Shown here: positions 8,603-18,112 of the stretch, piece by piece | How positions within the stretch are numbered: the first letter of the stretch is position 1 | Layout: each line of letters starts with the position of its first letter | Assembly (NCBI GenBank): GCA_902783025.1 | Contig: CACZPH010000100.1 | Coordinates: forward strand, 1-48,838 | Length of the DNA stretch: 48,838 nucleotides | Direction of reading: 5' to 3' | Source: an uncultured Eubacteriales bacterium | GTDB taxonomy: Bacteria; Bacillota; Clostridia; Christensenellales; Pumilibacteraceae | Made by a program: the position numbers and the translations under genes | Notes under the pieces: model-generated | Databases searched by the model: none | Seen by the model: the letters and a program-made list of their open reading frames with translations, nothing else | Told to the model about the DNA's origin: nothing

Positions 8603-10364
8603 TCATAGCCTCCAATTCTTTGAGCGTGGCGCTCATTTCTTCCATCGCGTCTTCGAACGGCTTCTGAGTGCAAAGGTCCACGCCGGTAAGCTTGAGTATC
8701 TCGTACGGCGAATCGCTTCCGCCCGCGCTGAGGAATTTTTTGTATTGATCGAAATATCCGGGAACAGTAAGGATATTCTTCGCGATGGAAATAGCGCTCG
8801 TGATGCCGGTAGCGTATTTGTACACATAGAACGAAGTATAGAAATGCGGTATGCGCGCCCATTCGTAAGCGATCTCCTTGTTGTGCTTTACCGCCTTGCC
8901 GTAATACTTCTTGTTGAGTTTGTAATACGTCTTGTTGAGCGCGTCGGGAGTAAGCGCCTCGCCCTTGTCGTCCATCTCGTGCGCGATCTTTTCGAATTCG
9001 GCGAACATCGTCTGACGGAAAAGCGTCGTGCGGAACATATCGAGATAGTACGAAAGCAGGAATTTCTTGAGTTCCTTGTCCTTCGCCTTAGCCAGCATAT
9101 CTTTGAGAAGCAAAACTTCGTTGACGGTCGACGCGACTTCGGCTACGAAAATCTCGTAATTCGCCTTAGCGTACGGCTGAGTATGATTGGAATAATAAGT
9201 ATGCATCGAATGCCCGAGTTCGTGCGCTATCGTAAAGATATCGTGTACGGTAGCCGAGTAATTGAGCAGTACGAAAGGCTTGGTCCCGAAGCAACCGCCG
9301 CTGTACGCCCCGCTGCGCTTATTCTCGGTTTCGTATACGTCCATCCATCTCTCGTCGTAAGCGCGCTGAAGCATACCCGCGTATTCCTCGCCGAGGGGCT
9401 TGAGTCCCGTCTTGACCATTTTGAAGGCTTCTTCGAAGTCCACGGAAAGTTCCGCCGACGTGATAGGCACGTACATATCGTACATATTGAGCGTGTCTAC
9501 GCCGAGGACTTTTTTGCGGAGCGCGACGTATTCGTGCATCGTCCCGAAGTTCTTATGAACGGCCTTGAGAAGATTGTCGTATACTTTCTCCGGGACGTTT
9601 TCGTTGAACATCTTCATTTGCATACAGGACTTAAATCCTCTTGCGCGCGCGATGAAGTTGTCTTTTTTGACGTTGCCGGCGTAAGTCGCGGTGATCGTAT
9701 TGATAAGATCGATATAACCTTTGTAGTAAGTCCTGAACGCCGCTCTGCGCACGTTCTGGTCCTTGTTCTGAAGAAAGAACGAATATCTGCCGTGAGTGAG
9801 TTTTTCCTTCTTGCCGTTGACTCTTATCGAGCCGAGTTTTACGTCGACGTTGTCGACCTGTCCGAAAATCTCCGAAAAAGACTCCAAAGGTACCGCCGCC
9901 ATCGCGAGCAGTTTTTCTTCCTTGTCCGACAAAACGTGCCGTTTAGAACGCTTGAGTTCCTTGATCTGATAGTCGTAAGCGGCAAAAGAAGGATCGGAAA
10001 TAAGCGAATCGAGATACTCTTCGCTTTGAGCGGACAGTTCGGGAGAAATATACGCCGCAGCCGCCTGAAATCCCATGATAAGCTGAAAACATCTGTCGCG
10101 CATAGCGATATACTTGCCGTCGGCCGTATTCTGATCGGCTCTCATGTGCGCGTAAGAATATAACTTTTCGAGTCTCAGCGATACGGCGTCGGCCTTGTCG
10201 TAGCACTCTTTGAGCAGATTCCTGTCGCCGAGTTTGCCCGCGTATGCCGCGACGTCGCCGGCGTGAGCCGAAACGTCCTTAAATTCCTTCTCCCAGTCTT
10301 CGTCGGTCGCAAAGATCGACTCGAGATCCCAGGTGTACTGCCGCTTTACTTCACTTCTTTTCAT
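8592..10364 (-). CDS. pepF: Oligoendopeptidase F (M3 zinc metallopeptidase)
   Basis: This is a cytosolic M3B-family metallopeptidase that cuts peptides of roughly 7-17 residues. The 590-aa length is typical. The zinc site is intact: HELGHSMHTYYSNH supplies the HExxH histidines and catalytic Glu (about residues 379-383), and the third ligand lies about 25 residues later in YEIFVAEVAST. The N-terminal helical domain (RSEVKRQYTWDLESIFATDEDWEKEF) is the PepF signature. It overlaps the upstream small membrane protein gene by 14 bases and the downstream lipoprotein gene by 11 bases, which implies one message and coupled translation. ATG start with an AGGAG site inside the previous gene. Confidence 0.96.
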   Translation of the reverse strand: MKRSEVKRQYTWDLESIFATDEDWEKEFKDVSAHAGDVAAYAGKLGDRNLLKECYDKADAVSLRLEKLYSYAHMRADQNTADGKYIAMRDRCFQLIMGFQAAAAYISPELSAQSEEYLDSLISDPSFAAYDYQIKELKRSKRHVLSDKEEKLLAMAAVPLESFSEIFGQVDNVDVKLGSIRVNGKKEKLTHGRYSFFLQNKDQNVRRAAFRTYYKGYIDLINTITATYAGNVKKDNFIARARGFKSCMQMKMFNENVPEKVYDNLLKAVHKNFGTMHEYVALRKKVLGVDTLNMYDMYVPITSAELSVDFEEAFKMVKTGLKPLGEEYAGMLQRAYDERWMDVYETENKRSGAYSGGCFGTKPFVLLNYSATVHDIFTIAHELGHSMHTYYSNHTQPYAKANYEIFVAEVASTVNEVLLLKDMLAKAKDKELKKFLLSYYLDMFRTTLFRQTMFAEFEKIAHEMDDKGEALTPDALNKTYYKLNKKYYGKAVKHNKEIAYEWARIPHFYTSFYVYKYATGITSAISIAKNILTVPGYFDQYKKFLSAGGSDSPYEILKLTGVDLCTQKPFEDAMEEMSATLKELEAMSED

Positions 10365-10908
10365 TGCTGTTCTCCTCTTCTATGATTTCGTATTCAAGAA
10401 GCACGTTGCCGTGCGTCGTAAATTTGATTTTCGTGCCGTCGGGGATATCGACTAACGGACCCTGCGCGTAAACGAGCAGATCCCTCGATTCCTTTTCGCG
10501 CGGCTTGTACTTATGGTCGCACTCCACTCTGATTGTATAAAACTCCAGCCCTTCGCGGTCGCGGTCCTGCCATACGGTCTCGGTCACAACGCCGCGCCCT
10601 TCTTCCTTAAGTCCGCTCCTTATGTCGTCGAAAAGTCTCACGTACTTGCGGGTACGCGCGTATTTGATGCCGAGAAAAACGAACGAAAATACAGAGAAAA
10701 ACACGCTTATTCCTATGATGAGCGGCAAGCAAACGCTCGCGGGCGTCCTGTCGTGGTAAATTTCCACCGAAACGATAGAGTACGCCAGCATCCCCGCTAC
10801 GGCGAGAATATAGAGCGCGAGTAACGTGAAATACAAAATCAGCAGTCGCTTCTTGCTCCTGCGCGCCCAGAATTCTTCGAGTTCGGGAATTACCTGCATA
10901 AGCGGCAT
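10351..10908 (-). CDS. Small membrane protein with two N-terminal helices
   Basis: A 185-aa product without a recognised family. Two hydrophobic helices (about residues 22-46 and 58-82) are followed by a cytosolic, beta-rich, charged domain (about 95-185) containing GRGVVTETVWQDRDREGLEFYTIRVECDHKYKP, a pattern like small DUF-type membrane proteins of Clostridia. It is the first gene of the run that continues into pepF, the 327-aa lipoprotein, typA and dnaB. The start is ATG at 10906-10908 with an AGGAG site directly upstream and a promoter 20 bases further on. Confidence 0.8.
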   Translation of the reverse strand: MPLMQVIPELEEFWARRSKKRLLILYFTLLALYILAVAGMLAYSIVSVEIYHDRTPASVCLPLIIGISVFFSVFSFVFLGIKYARTRKYVRLFDDIRSGLKEEGRGVVTETVWQDRDREGLEFYTIRVECDHKYKPREKESRDLLVYAQGPLVDIPDGTKIKFTTHGNVLLEYEIIEEENSNEKK

Positions 10909-10927
10909 ACTCTCCTTTTTAAAAATT

Positions 10928-10955
10928 ATTATATCACATATTTTTTTACTTTCAA
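10928..10955 (-). promoter_or_regulatory. Promoter of the 185-aa-pepF-typA-dnaB transcription unit
   Basis: TTGAAA (10950-10955) and TATAAT (10928-10933) with a 16-base spacer lie just upstream of the first gene. Confidence 0.75.
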
Positions 10956-11180
10956 AACGTTTTTCGGGTGTTTAATTAAGTTTTTATATTATTATTTACT
11001 TACTTTACCGCTATGAAAGCGAAAACGCAGAAGCCGCGGGTGTGATCAAAACGTTTCGTCGCGGGTATGCGATCCGACTTGTTGTGGCGAAGAAAAAATC
11101 AAAGCACAAGATATTGTAAAGTGCGAAAAAAACGAAAAAAACATTTGCAAAAACTTCCTCAATAGTGGTATTATATAATA

Positions 11181-11196
11181 CCCGACATACGTCGGG
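11181..11196 (+). promoter_or_regulatory. Leader hairpin before the DnaD-like gene
   Basis: CCCGAC-ATAC-GTCGGG is a perfect 6-bp stem with a tetraloop, lying between the promoter and the GAGAGG ribosome binding site. It would sit at the extreme 5' end of the transcript and could stabilise the message or bind a protein. Confidence 0.5.
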
Positions 11197-11220
11197 AAAG
11201 AAAGAAAAGCGAGAGGAAAA

Positions 11221-12645
11221 ATGCTGTCAAAACTTTCGGATCAGAGCGGAAAATCCGTAAGGATCACGCTCGACAACGCATTTATTACCGAATATATGCC
11301 GGACGCGCCCGACGATTACGTCAAAGTGTACCTTCTCGGCTATTCGATGGTATTTTCGGCAAGCGAAAACAATTCGCTCGCCTATTTGTGCTCGCGCCTC
11401 AACCTTACCGAAACCGACGTCCGCGCCGCGTTCGGCTACTGGGCGAGCGAAGGGCTCGTCAGCATTACCGCCGAAGATCCGCTCGAAGTCGAATACCTGC
11501 CCGTATCTTACGTTCTCGCGCCGGTCAGGAAGTTTTCGAAAAGCAAATACGCGGACTTCAACGAACAACTCAAAGCGGTTCTTCCCACGCGCCAGATACT
11601 GCCTAACGAATACAACGAATATTATTCGACTATCGAAGACCTTCATATGGAACCCAACGCTATGCTTGCGATAATCGCATACTGCGCAAGGCTCAAAGGT
11701 ACCGACATTTCGTCGCGCTACATTCTCACGGTCGCGCGCAATTTCGCCTCAAAGGGACTTCTTACCGAAAAGCGCGTTATGGACGAGCTCGCTCAATACG
11801 ACGCCTACACTCTCGAGACCGGCAAAATCATGAAGGCGCTCAAGAGCAAAAAAATGCCCGACCACGAGGATAAGAACCTATACCTGAAGTGGACGAAAAA
11901 TTACGGCTATAAGAGCGACGTTATCGCGGAGATCGCCGAAAAGTTCGTCAAAAAAGGCGACTTCGCGAAGCTCGACCGCACGCTCACGAAATTTTACGAA
12001 AACAAGCTGTTTACCGTCGCGGAAATCGAACGCTATCTTGCCGACAAAGACAAACTTTACGAACTGACTTTCGCCATCGACCGCACGATAGGCGTATATT
12101 ACGAACAAGTCGATTATATAGTCGAAAACTACGTGCTCAAATGGATAAATATGGGCTACGAACCCGAAACGCTCAAGACGATAGCGGAATACTGCTTCAA
12201 GCACAACGTGCGCACCATCGAAGGCATGAACGGCACGGTCGAAAAATTCTACAAGCAGGGCGTCGTGTCGGCTGACAGTCTGAGCCAATACGTTTCGCGC
12301 TCGGTAGCCGCCGACGAAGAGATCAAGAAAATTTTCGCCGAAGCGGGGCTCGATCGCATGATAACTTCGCGCGACCGCGACGCGTACCGCACCTGGACGT
12401 ATTCGTGGAAAATGCCGCTCGACGTCATTTACTACGTCGCGTCGCTGTCAAAAGGCGCGACCAATCCTATAGCATACATGAATACCGTTTTGTCGACTTT
12501 CTTCGGCAAAAACGTCGACTCGCTCGAAAAAGCCAAAGCGCAAAAGTTCGGCGGAGGCGAGCGGGACGAAAGTAAAGTCGAAAAAACTTATACCAGCGAA
12601 CAACTCAACGCCATATTCGACAACCTGTCGGCGGAGGATCTGTAA
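11221..12645 (+). CDS. DnaD-like replication initiation / primosome protein
   Basis: This 474-aa protein belongs to the DnaB/DnaD family of Bacillota, which remodels DNA at the origin or at stalled forks and helps load the replicative helicase. The N-terminus (about 1-95) looks like a winged helix (LAYLCSRLNLTETDVRAAFGYWASEGLVSI). Several DnaD_2-type modules follow, seen as an aromatic residue, a hydrophobic helix and a conserved ending: YYSTIEDLHMEPNAMLAIIAYCA (about 138-160), YLKWTKNYGYKSDVIAEIAEKF, and YRTWTYSWKMPLDVIYYVASLSKG with NPIAYMNTVLSTFFG at the C-terminus. More modules than in B. subtilis DnaD (232 aa) explain the length. Its stop overlaps the ATG of the loader gene as TAATG, so the two are coupled and likely form a complex. 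Confidence 0.85.
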   Translation: MLSKLSDQSGKSVRITLDNAFITEYMPDAPDDYVKVYLLGYSMVFSASENNSLAYLCSRLNLTETDVRAAFGYWASEGLVSITAEDPLEVEYLPVSYVLAPVRKFSKSKYADFNEQLKAVLPTRQILPNEYNEYYSTIEDLHMEPNAMLAIIAYCARLKGTDISSRYILTVARNFASKGLLTEKRVMDELAQYDAYTLETGKIMKALKSKKMPDHEDKNLYLKWTKNYGYKSDVIAEIAEKFVKKGDFAKLDRTLTKFYENKLFTVAEIERYLADKDKLYELTFAIDRTIGVYYEQVDYIVENYVLKWINMGYEPETLKTIAEYCFKHNVRTIEGMNGTVEKFYKQGVVSADSLSQYVSRSVAADEEIKKIFAEAGLDRMITSRDRDAYRTWTYSWKMPLDVIYYVASLSKGATNPIAYMNTVLSTFFGKNVDSLEKAKAQKFGGGERDESKVEKTYTSEQLNAIFDNLSAEDL

Positions 12646-13523
12646 TGGATTACAAAAGCGCTCTTTCCGCAATAATCACGCGTCGCCGCGACGAACTCGC
12701 CTCGGCTTCTTTGCGCTACGTCGATCTGCTTGCGGTCGACGACGTTTTGCGCGCGCTCGACTCCGAATACCGCGACGCCGCCGTCAAAGGCAACGAAAAA
12801 CTTGCCGAAAAAACCGATCTTAAGATCCGCGGCAGACTTAAAGAACTCGGCGAATACGATCGGGTTTACCCGAAGCCTCATTGTCCGCTATGTCTCGACG
12901 CGGGCTTTAGGGGGAGCGATATTTGCGACTGCGTAAAACGCTACGCCATATCGAAAAACGAGATACGTTTCCCGCTTTTTGATTTTTCTTCGTCGACTCC
13001 GGGCATTTTCGGCGAACACGCGAAAGAGTTCGAAAAAAGGCAAAAACTTCTCGAAACTCTGATGAACAAATTCCCCGCCAACAATAAGCGCACGATCGTT
13101 CTGCTCGGCAGTCCCGGCACCGGGAAGACTTTTCTCGCGTCGTGTTGCGCCGGCGCGGCGCTAAGCAAAGGAGCGTCCGTAACCTTTGCGTCCGCGTTCG
13201 AATTCGTCGAAGCGGCGCTGAAGTATCACACATCGCCGCTCTCGGCAAAGGACGGCGCTCTTAGCAGATTCGTCGACGCGGATCTGCTCGTAATAGACGA
13301 TCTGGGCACCGAACCCATATACAAAAACGTCACGAAAGAATACTTCTATCTCGTCGTCAACGAGCGGCAACTAAGCCGCAAACACACGATCTGCACGTCA
13401 AACCTCACTATCGACGAGATAGCCTCCAGATACGGCGAACGCACCGCGTCGAGACTGTTCTCCGGCAAAGAGTGCATAGCGTTCGAATTTTCCTACGCCG
13501 ACGCGCGTAAAATCAAGTTATAA
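12645..13523 (+). CDS. dnaI: DnaI/DnaC-type helicase loader ATPase
   Basis: This 292-aa AAA+ protein of the DnaC/DnaI/IstB group should load DnaB helicase. An N-terminal helicase-binding region is followed by a cysteine cluster (CPLCLDAGFRGSDICDCVK, about residues 85-103) resembling the zinc site of DnaI, then Walker A GSPGTGKTF (about 152-160), Walker B LLVIDDLGTE (about 213-222) and the sensor/arginine region TSNLTIDEIASRYGERTASRL. It is not an IS21 IstB: no transposase is nearby and the zinc cluster points to DnaI. Its start overlaps the DnaD-like gene by one base. The pair lies divergent from the unit that encodes the helicase itself. Confidence 0.9.
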   Translation: MDYKSALSAIITRRRDELASASLRYVDLLAVDDVLRALDSEYRDAAVKGNEKLAEKTDLKIRGRLKELGEYDRVYPKPHCPLCLDAGFRGSDICDCVKRYAISKNEIRFPLFDFSSSTPGIFGEHAKEFEKRQKLLETLMNKFPANNKRTIVLLGSPGTGKTFLASCCAGAALSKGASVTFASAFEFVEAALKYHTSPLSAKDGALSRFVDADLLVIDDLGTEPIYKNVTKEYFYLVVNERQLSRKHTICTSNLTIDEIASRYGERTASRLFSGKECIAFEFSYADARKIKL

Positions 13524-13541
13524 CCTGATACGTATACGGAA

Positions 13542-13569
13542 AAAGGACTGCTGGAGCAGTCCTTTTTTT
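13542..13569 (+). terminator. Intrinsic terminator between converging dnaI and mscS
   Basis: A 10-bp perfect stem (AAAGGACTGC/GCAGTCCTTT) with a TGGA loop is followed by TTTTTTT on the plus strand. The A run before it gives TTTTT on the minus strand, so it can work in both directions. Confidence 0.92.
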
Positions 13570-13580
13570 CGACGTGAGAG

Positions 13581-14603
13581 TTATTTGTTCGTGTTTTCCA
13601 TACGCTTTGAGACGGTCCGCTGCTGAACGTTGAACGACGAGGCTTTTTCCTCGTCCTGCGCCGACGCCTTCTTCGCGAAGTTTTCGGGCTGGTTGACCGT
13701 GACTTGCGGGAACGGAATATTGATACCGTTCTCGTCGAAAAGGATCTTTATCTCGCGGTTGAGCGCACGCTGTACCACGTAATAATCGCTCTCCTTGACC
13801 GTCGCGACAAACAGCAGATCCACGCTCGAATCGTTGAGTTTGTCCACGCCCTTGTAGTACGGTCCGTCGATTATCTCCGGAATAGCCGCCTTGAGTCTGT
13901 CGAGGTTGTTTTGAATAACGAGTTCGACCTGCGGAATAGATTCCTGGTACGCTATGCTTACCACGCAAGTCGTGACAGACAGTTCCTTCGTCTGGTTGAT
14001 TATCGACGAGATAGCGCTGTTATTGAGAATTTTGATATTGCCCTGCCAGTCGATGATCTTCGTTGTGCGTATACCTATTTCGTCGACCGTGCCGCGCCAA
14101 CCGTCGATTATTACGATGTCGCCGACCTGAAAATCGCCCTCGAAGACGATAAACACGCCCGCTATTATGTCGGAAATAAGGCTTTGCGCCCCAAGACCTA
14201 TTATAAGACTGAGAATGCCGGCGCTCGCCCAAAGCGCCGCCGCGTCCACACCCCACGCGTTGAGAATAAGCAGCAAGGCGATAATTGCCACGATGTACTT
14301 GACGAAGCTGTTGACAAGCCTTACTATCGTAGTGCCGCGGTTGGAACGCGCGAAAGTTTTGTGCGAAATAACGCGCAGCAGCCACGCGAGCGCCCACGCA
14401 ATGGCGATTATCCGGATCGAGGCAAGCAGCGCCGGGATCTTATTGTACGCCCCGGCAATAAATCCGTTATCGCTTATGGTCTGATTAAAAACCGAACTTT
14501 CGCCGTATATATACGGGTAAAACGCGTATATCGCCACAGTCGCCGCCACGAAGATCATCAGCACCACGAACGCCGCTACGTTAAATTTCTTCTTTTCTTT
14601 CAT
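13581..14603 (-). CDS. mscS: Small-conductance mechanosensitive channel, MscS family
   Basis: MscS channels open under membrane tension and release solutes on hypo-osmotic shock. The 340-aa product has three transmembrane helices in the N-terminal half. The pore-lining TM3 is recognisable as AALWASAGILSLIIGLGAQSLISDIIAGVFIVFEGDFQVGD, with the family's Ala/Gly packing pattern and conserved exit into the beta domain (GWRGTVDEIGIRTTKIIDWQGNIKILNNSAI). The C-terminal alpha/beta vestibule ends in INIPFPQVTVN, the usual final strand, followed by a charged tail. It lies 14 bases after the 390-aa Ig-like protein gene on the same strand, so both are co-transcribed. Confidence 0.95.
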   Translation of the reverse strand: MKEKKKFNVAAFVVLMIFVAATVAIYAFYPYIYGESSVFNQTISDNGFIAGAYNKIPALLASIRIIAIAWALAWLLRVISHKTFARSNRGTTIVRLVNSFVKYIVAIIALLLILNAWGVDAAALWASAGILSLIIGLGAQSLISDIIAGVFIVFEGDFQVGDIVIIDGWRGTVDEIGIRTTKIIDWQGNIKILNNSAISSIINQTKELSVTTCVVSIAYQESIPQVELVIQNNLDRLKAAIPEIIDGPYYKGVDKLNDSSVDLLFVATVKESDYYVVQRALNREIKILFDENGINIPFPQVTVNQPENFAKKASAQDEEKASSFNVQQRTVSKRMENTNK

Positions 14604-14617
14604 ATCGTAACTCCTTA

Positions 14618-15790
14618 TTATTGTTCAAGAGTCGTAAAGCTCTCGCTCAAAAGTTCTCTGCCGTCGACGTCGAACGCCTTAAGGACATATTCCGTCGCGG
14701 GCTGAAGTCCGCCTAACTCTTCTTCGTTCCCCGTATTTGTCCTCGCCGTCGCCGCTTCCTCTCCGCTCGCGTCGTAAACGGATACCGTTATCGTTTCCTC
14801 CGCCGTCGGATCACCGCCGCTTATCATGACCGCGACGAAATCGTTGCCGGGTACGACGGAAGCTTTGTATCCGCCGGTATCGTCATTATCTCCGGTTTCT
14901 CCGCCGTCACCCGTATTGTCTCCGTTGTTTCCGGTTTCTCCGCCGTCGCCCGTATTATCTCCGTTGCCGCCGGTTTCTCCGCCGTTCGGCTCTTCTTCAA
15001 GAGTCCTAAAAGCCTTTTTTATTACGGTTTTGCCGCCGCAGATTATCCTGAGTTCGTAATTTGTCGACGGAGCCAGTCCTCCGAATTCCTGAGGTTCTTC
15101 GGGAGAAACATCGATTTCGGTATCTCCGCGTTCGCCGATGAGCAGCGCGGTATATCGCTCGTTTTCCTTACCTTCCGGCACGCCGAACGAAAACGCCGCG
15201 CCGGTTATTTGCGGCTCTACGAAAAGATAATACGACTTTACCGTGCGGAAAGACTTTTTCGCCACTACTTCTTTGCCGTCGAGCACTTCGATGGTATATT
15301 GCATATTGCGAGCAAGCCCTTCTTCGCCGCCCGTACAAACTTCGCCGTCATAGACGACCGTTCTGCTTCTGTCGGTAAAGAAGTTGTATATCTTTACGGT
15401 AAGTTCTTTACTTATGCTACCGTCTTCCGCTCTCGCGATATCGTCGGGAGCGTCCAGCGTGTATTGTACGTAATCATTCCCCGTGATAAGGTCGAGATCC
15501 CACGGCGTGACGGTCTTTGCCGATTTCACGAGAATATTCAGCCCCGGTATGCTTATTACCGTAGCGGCGGCAACCGCGGCTATCGTCATCATTATACGGT
15601 TAAAGATCCCTCCCGCCTTCTTCGCCTTAGCGTAAGACTTGACCGGGTTGGATCTGCCGTGTTCGCTCTGCGCCTTGAGAGAATTCGCGGACGGCGGCGG
15701 CGTATAAGTCGCCTGGTCGTTGATTCCCTTGAGTTGCTTGGAGTTAGACGGGGAAATGTCGTTAAATTCACTTTCGTAATTATTTCTCAT
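14618..15790 (-). CDS. Membrane-anchored extracellular protein with Ig/Fn3-like domains
   Basis: No named family. The 390-aa product has a cytosolic N-terminus of about 64 residues, one transmembrane helix (about 66-86, IMMTIAAVAAATVISIPGLNILV) and an extracellular part with three Fn3/Ig-like modules. Two of them end with the same pattern, FGGLAPSTNYELRIICGGKTVIKKAFRTLEE and LGGLQPATEYVLKAFDVDGRELLSESFTTLEQ. A flexible linker of repeated GGETGNNGDNTGD units (coded at about 14880-14985) separates them. It is transcribed just ahead of mscS from a clear promoter. Such an ectodomain could tie the channel or the membrane to the cell wall, but this is inference from proximity only. Confidence 0.8.
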   Translation of the reverse strand: MRNNYESEFNDISPSNSKQLKGINDQATYTPPPSANSLKAQSEHGRSNPVKSYAKAKKAGGIFNRIMMTIAAVAAATVISIPGLNILVKSAKTVTPWDLDLITGNDYVQYTLDAPDDIARAEDGSISKELTVKIYNFFTDRSRTVVYDGEVCTGGEEGLARNMQYTIEVLDGKEVVAKKSFRTVKSYYLFVEPQITGAAFSFGVPEGKENERYTALLIGERGDTEIDVSPEEPQEFGGLAPSTNYELRIICGGKTVIKKAFRTLEEEPNGGETGGNGDNTGDGGETGNNGDNTGDGGETGDNDDTGGYKASVVPGNDFVAVMISGGDPTAEETITVSVYDASGEEAATARTNTGNEEELGGLQPATEYVLKAFDVDGRELLSESFTTLEQ

Positions 15791-15817
15791 TACTTCTTCC
15801 GCGTCTTTTTCTTCAAA

Positions 15818-15846
15818 ATTATACCATACTGCGCCGTGAAAATCAA
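15818..15846 (-). promoter_or_regulatory. Promoter of the Ig-like protein-mscS unit
   Basis: TTGATT (15841-15846) and TATAAT (15818-15823) with a 17-base spacer, 28 bases before the ATG. Confidence 0.82.
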
Positions 15847-15856
15847 GGCGCTACGT

Positions 15857-15883
15857 AAAAAATCGCGGCGACGTCGCGATTTT
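15857..15883 (-). terminator. Intrinsic terminator of the phosphopantetheinyl transferase gene
   Basis: AAAATCGCG and CGCGATTTT form a 9-bp stem with a 7-base loop and a following TTTT on the minus strand. The stem begins inside the stop codon of the gene. Confidence 0.75.
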
Positions 15884-16472
15884 ATTCGATTATTTTCGCG
15901 GTTTTGACCACAACGTCGAACGGCGCTCGCGCGGTAACGCTGCACGCGTAGCCGTCTATATCCGCTCTCTTACGGTAATACTCGCCGCCTTCCCACTCGA
16001 CCGCTCCGTCAAGAGGAACGGCGGGGATATTCTTAACGCCGCGGGTTATACCCTTGCCTACAGCCTTAGCGAGGCTTTCTTTAGCGCAAAAAGCGTCAAA
16101 AAAATCAAGCCCTTTCTCGCCGTCGCTAAGACAAAAATCAATGAGTGAGGCGGGTTTTTTCACGCGCTTTTCGATATCGAGCCCGACTTCCGCCGACTTG
16201 CTTACCGCAATGGCGACGAGCCCCGAAGTGTGCGAAACCGAGAAAAAAGCGGCGTTTGAGTACGGCTTGCCGAAAGGTCCGTAGCCGTCGACTTCGCCCG
16301 CGTACAAGGCTATCAGACAGCCCGCGCCTATGCAAAGAAGTTTGTCTTCTCCCTTCAGTCTGTTCGCCCTTTCCGCGCGCTCTTTGCCCGCTATCCGCTC
16401 CGCCGCGGCGTAATTTTTCGCCACCTCGTCGGCGGTAAGTATAATTAAGTTTATTTTCTCCGCTTTTTTCAC
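15882..16472 (-). CDS. 4'-phosphopantetheinyl transferase (Sfp/AcpS superfamily)
   Basis: The enzyme moves the phosphopantetheine arm from coenzyme A to a serine of carrier proteins. The 196-aa product shows the superfamily motifs FSVSHTSGLVAIAVSKSAEVGLDIEKR (about residues 79-105, with the metal-binding GLDIE) and FDAFCAKESLAKAVGKGI (about 128-145, with the W/FxxKESxxKA pattern). At this length it is an Sfp-like single-chain form rather than a 120-aa AcpS. The open frame extends upstream to a GTG at 16517, but that codon lies at the -10 box, before the expected transcription start. I therefore choose the GTG at 16470-16472, which has a GGAG site nine bases upstream. No polyketide or peptide synthase gene is adjacent, so it may serve fatty-acid synthesis. 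Confidence 0.88.
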   Translation of the reverse strand: MKKAEKINLIILTADEVAKNYAAAERIAGKERAERANRLKGEDKLLCIGAGCLIALYAGEVDGYGPFGKPYSNAAFFSVSHTSGLVAIAVSKSAEVGLDIEKRVKKPASLIDFCLSDGEKGLDFFDAFCAKESLAKAVGKGITRGVKNIPAVPLDGAVEWEGGEYYRKRADIDGYACSVTARAPFDVVVKTAKIIE

Positions 16473-16507
16473 TTTTCCCGCTCCGCCGCGTATACAAGTA
16501 TATAATA

Positions 16508-16536
16508 AGAATAGCACTTCCGCGGATTTTTGTCAA
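16508..16536 (-). promoter_or_regulatory. Promoter of the phosphopantetheinyl transferase gene
   Basis: TTGACA (16531-16536) and TATTCT (16508-16513) with a 17-base spacer. It overlaps the longest possible reading frame and so decides the start codon in favour of 16472. Confidence 0.78.
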
Positions 16537-16657
16537 CGTTTGCCGCAAAAGACGCCCCGAAGCGCCGCGGTATAAAAAGCCGTTATTTTACCTATAAGCG
16601 TTTGGTTATGGCAAAACGATTTTGATAAAAAAAACTTTAAAACTTTCGTGAAAACTA

Positions 16658-16686
16658 TTGACTTAAGGCGGCGAAATAATTATAAT
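16658..16686 (+). promoter_or_regulatory. Promoter of gdhA
   Basis: TTGACT (16658-16663) and TATAAT (16681-16686) with a 17-base spacer, 36 bases before the ATG; a second overlapping TATAAT follows. Confidence 0.88.
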
Positions 16687-16707
16687 ATAATCTGTTTTTG
16701 ATTTTAG

Positions 16708-18057
<1,350 letters not shown>

Positions 18058-18072
18058 CGAAACGAATATACG

Positions 18073-18105
18073 AAAAAAGCAGTTCGATGAGAACTGCTTT
18101 TTTTT
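18073..18105 (+). terminator. Bidirectional intrinsic terminator
   Basis: AAAAAAGCAGTTC-GATGA-GAACTGCTTTTTTTT gives a perfect stem with T runs on both strands. It ends gdhA and the converging gene at 18113. Confidence 0.92.
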
Positions 18106-18112
18106 GTAATTT

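Larger units (their letters stand above)
10909..11220. other. Divergent control region between the dnaB run and the dnaD-dnaI pair
   Basis: This 312-base region has no gene. It holds the left promoter at 10928-10955 and a likely plus-strand promoter near the right end: TTGCAA (11145-11150), 18 bases, TATTAT (11169-11174), overlapping a TATAAT at 11174-11179. The middle is A-rich with an imperfect GCAC...GTGC inverted repeat at about 11104-11124. No DnaA-box cluster is seen, so I do not call an origin. Confidence 0.6.

Noticed and set aside
11104-11124. NrdR-box-like imperfect inverted repeat (GCAC...GTGC) between the dnaB unit and the dnaD-like gene
   Set aside because: There is only a single poor copy, and no ribonucleotide reductase gene is near.
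10909-11220. Replication origin near the helicase and loader genes
   Set aside because: The region is AT-rich, but I found no cluster of TTATCCACA-type DnaA boxes and no dnaA or dnaN gene.
16473-16517. Upstream GTG start of the phosphopantetheinyl transferase
   Set aside because: This stretch contains the -10 box and lies before the likely transcription start; the inner GTG at 16472 has the ribosome binding site.
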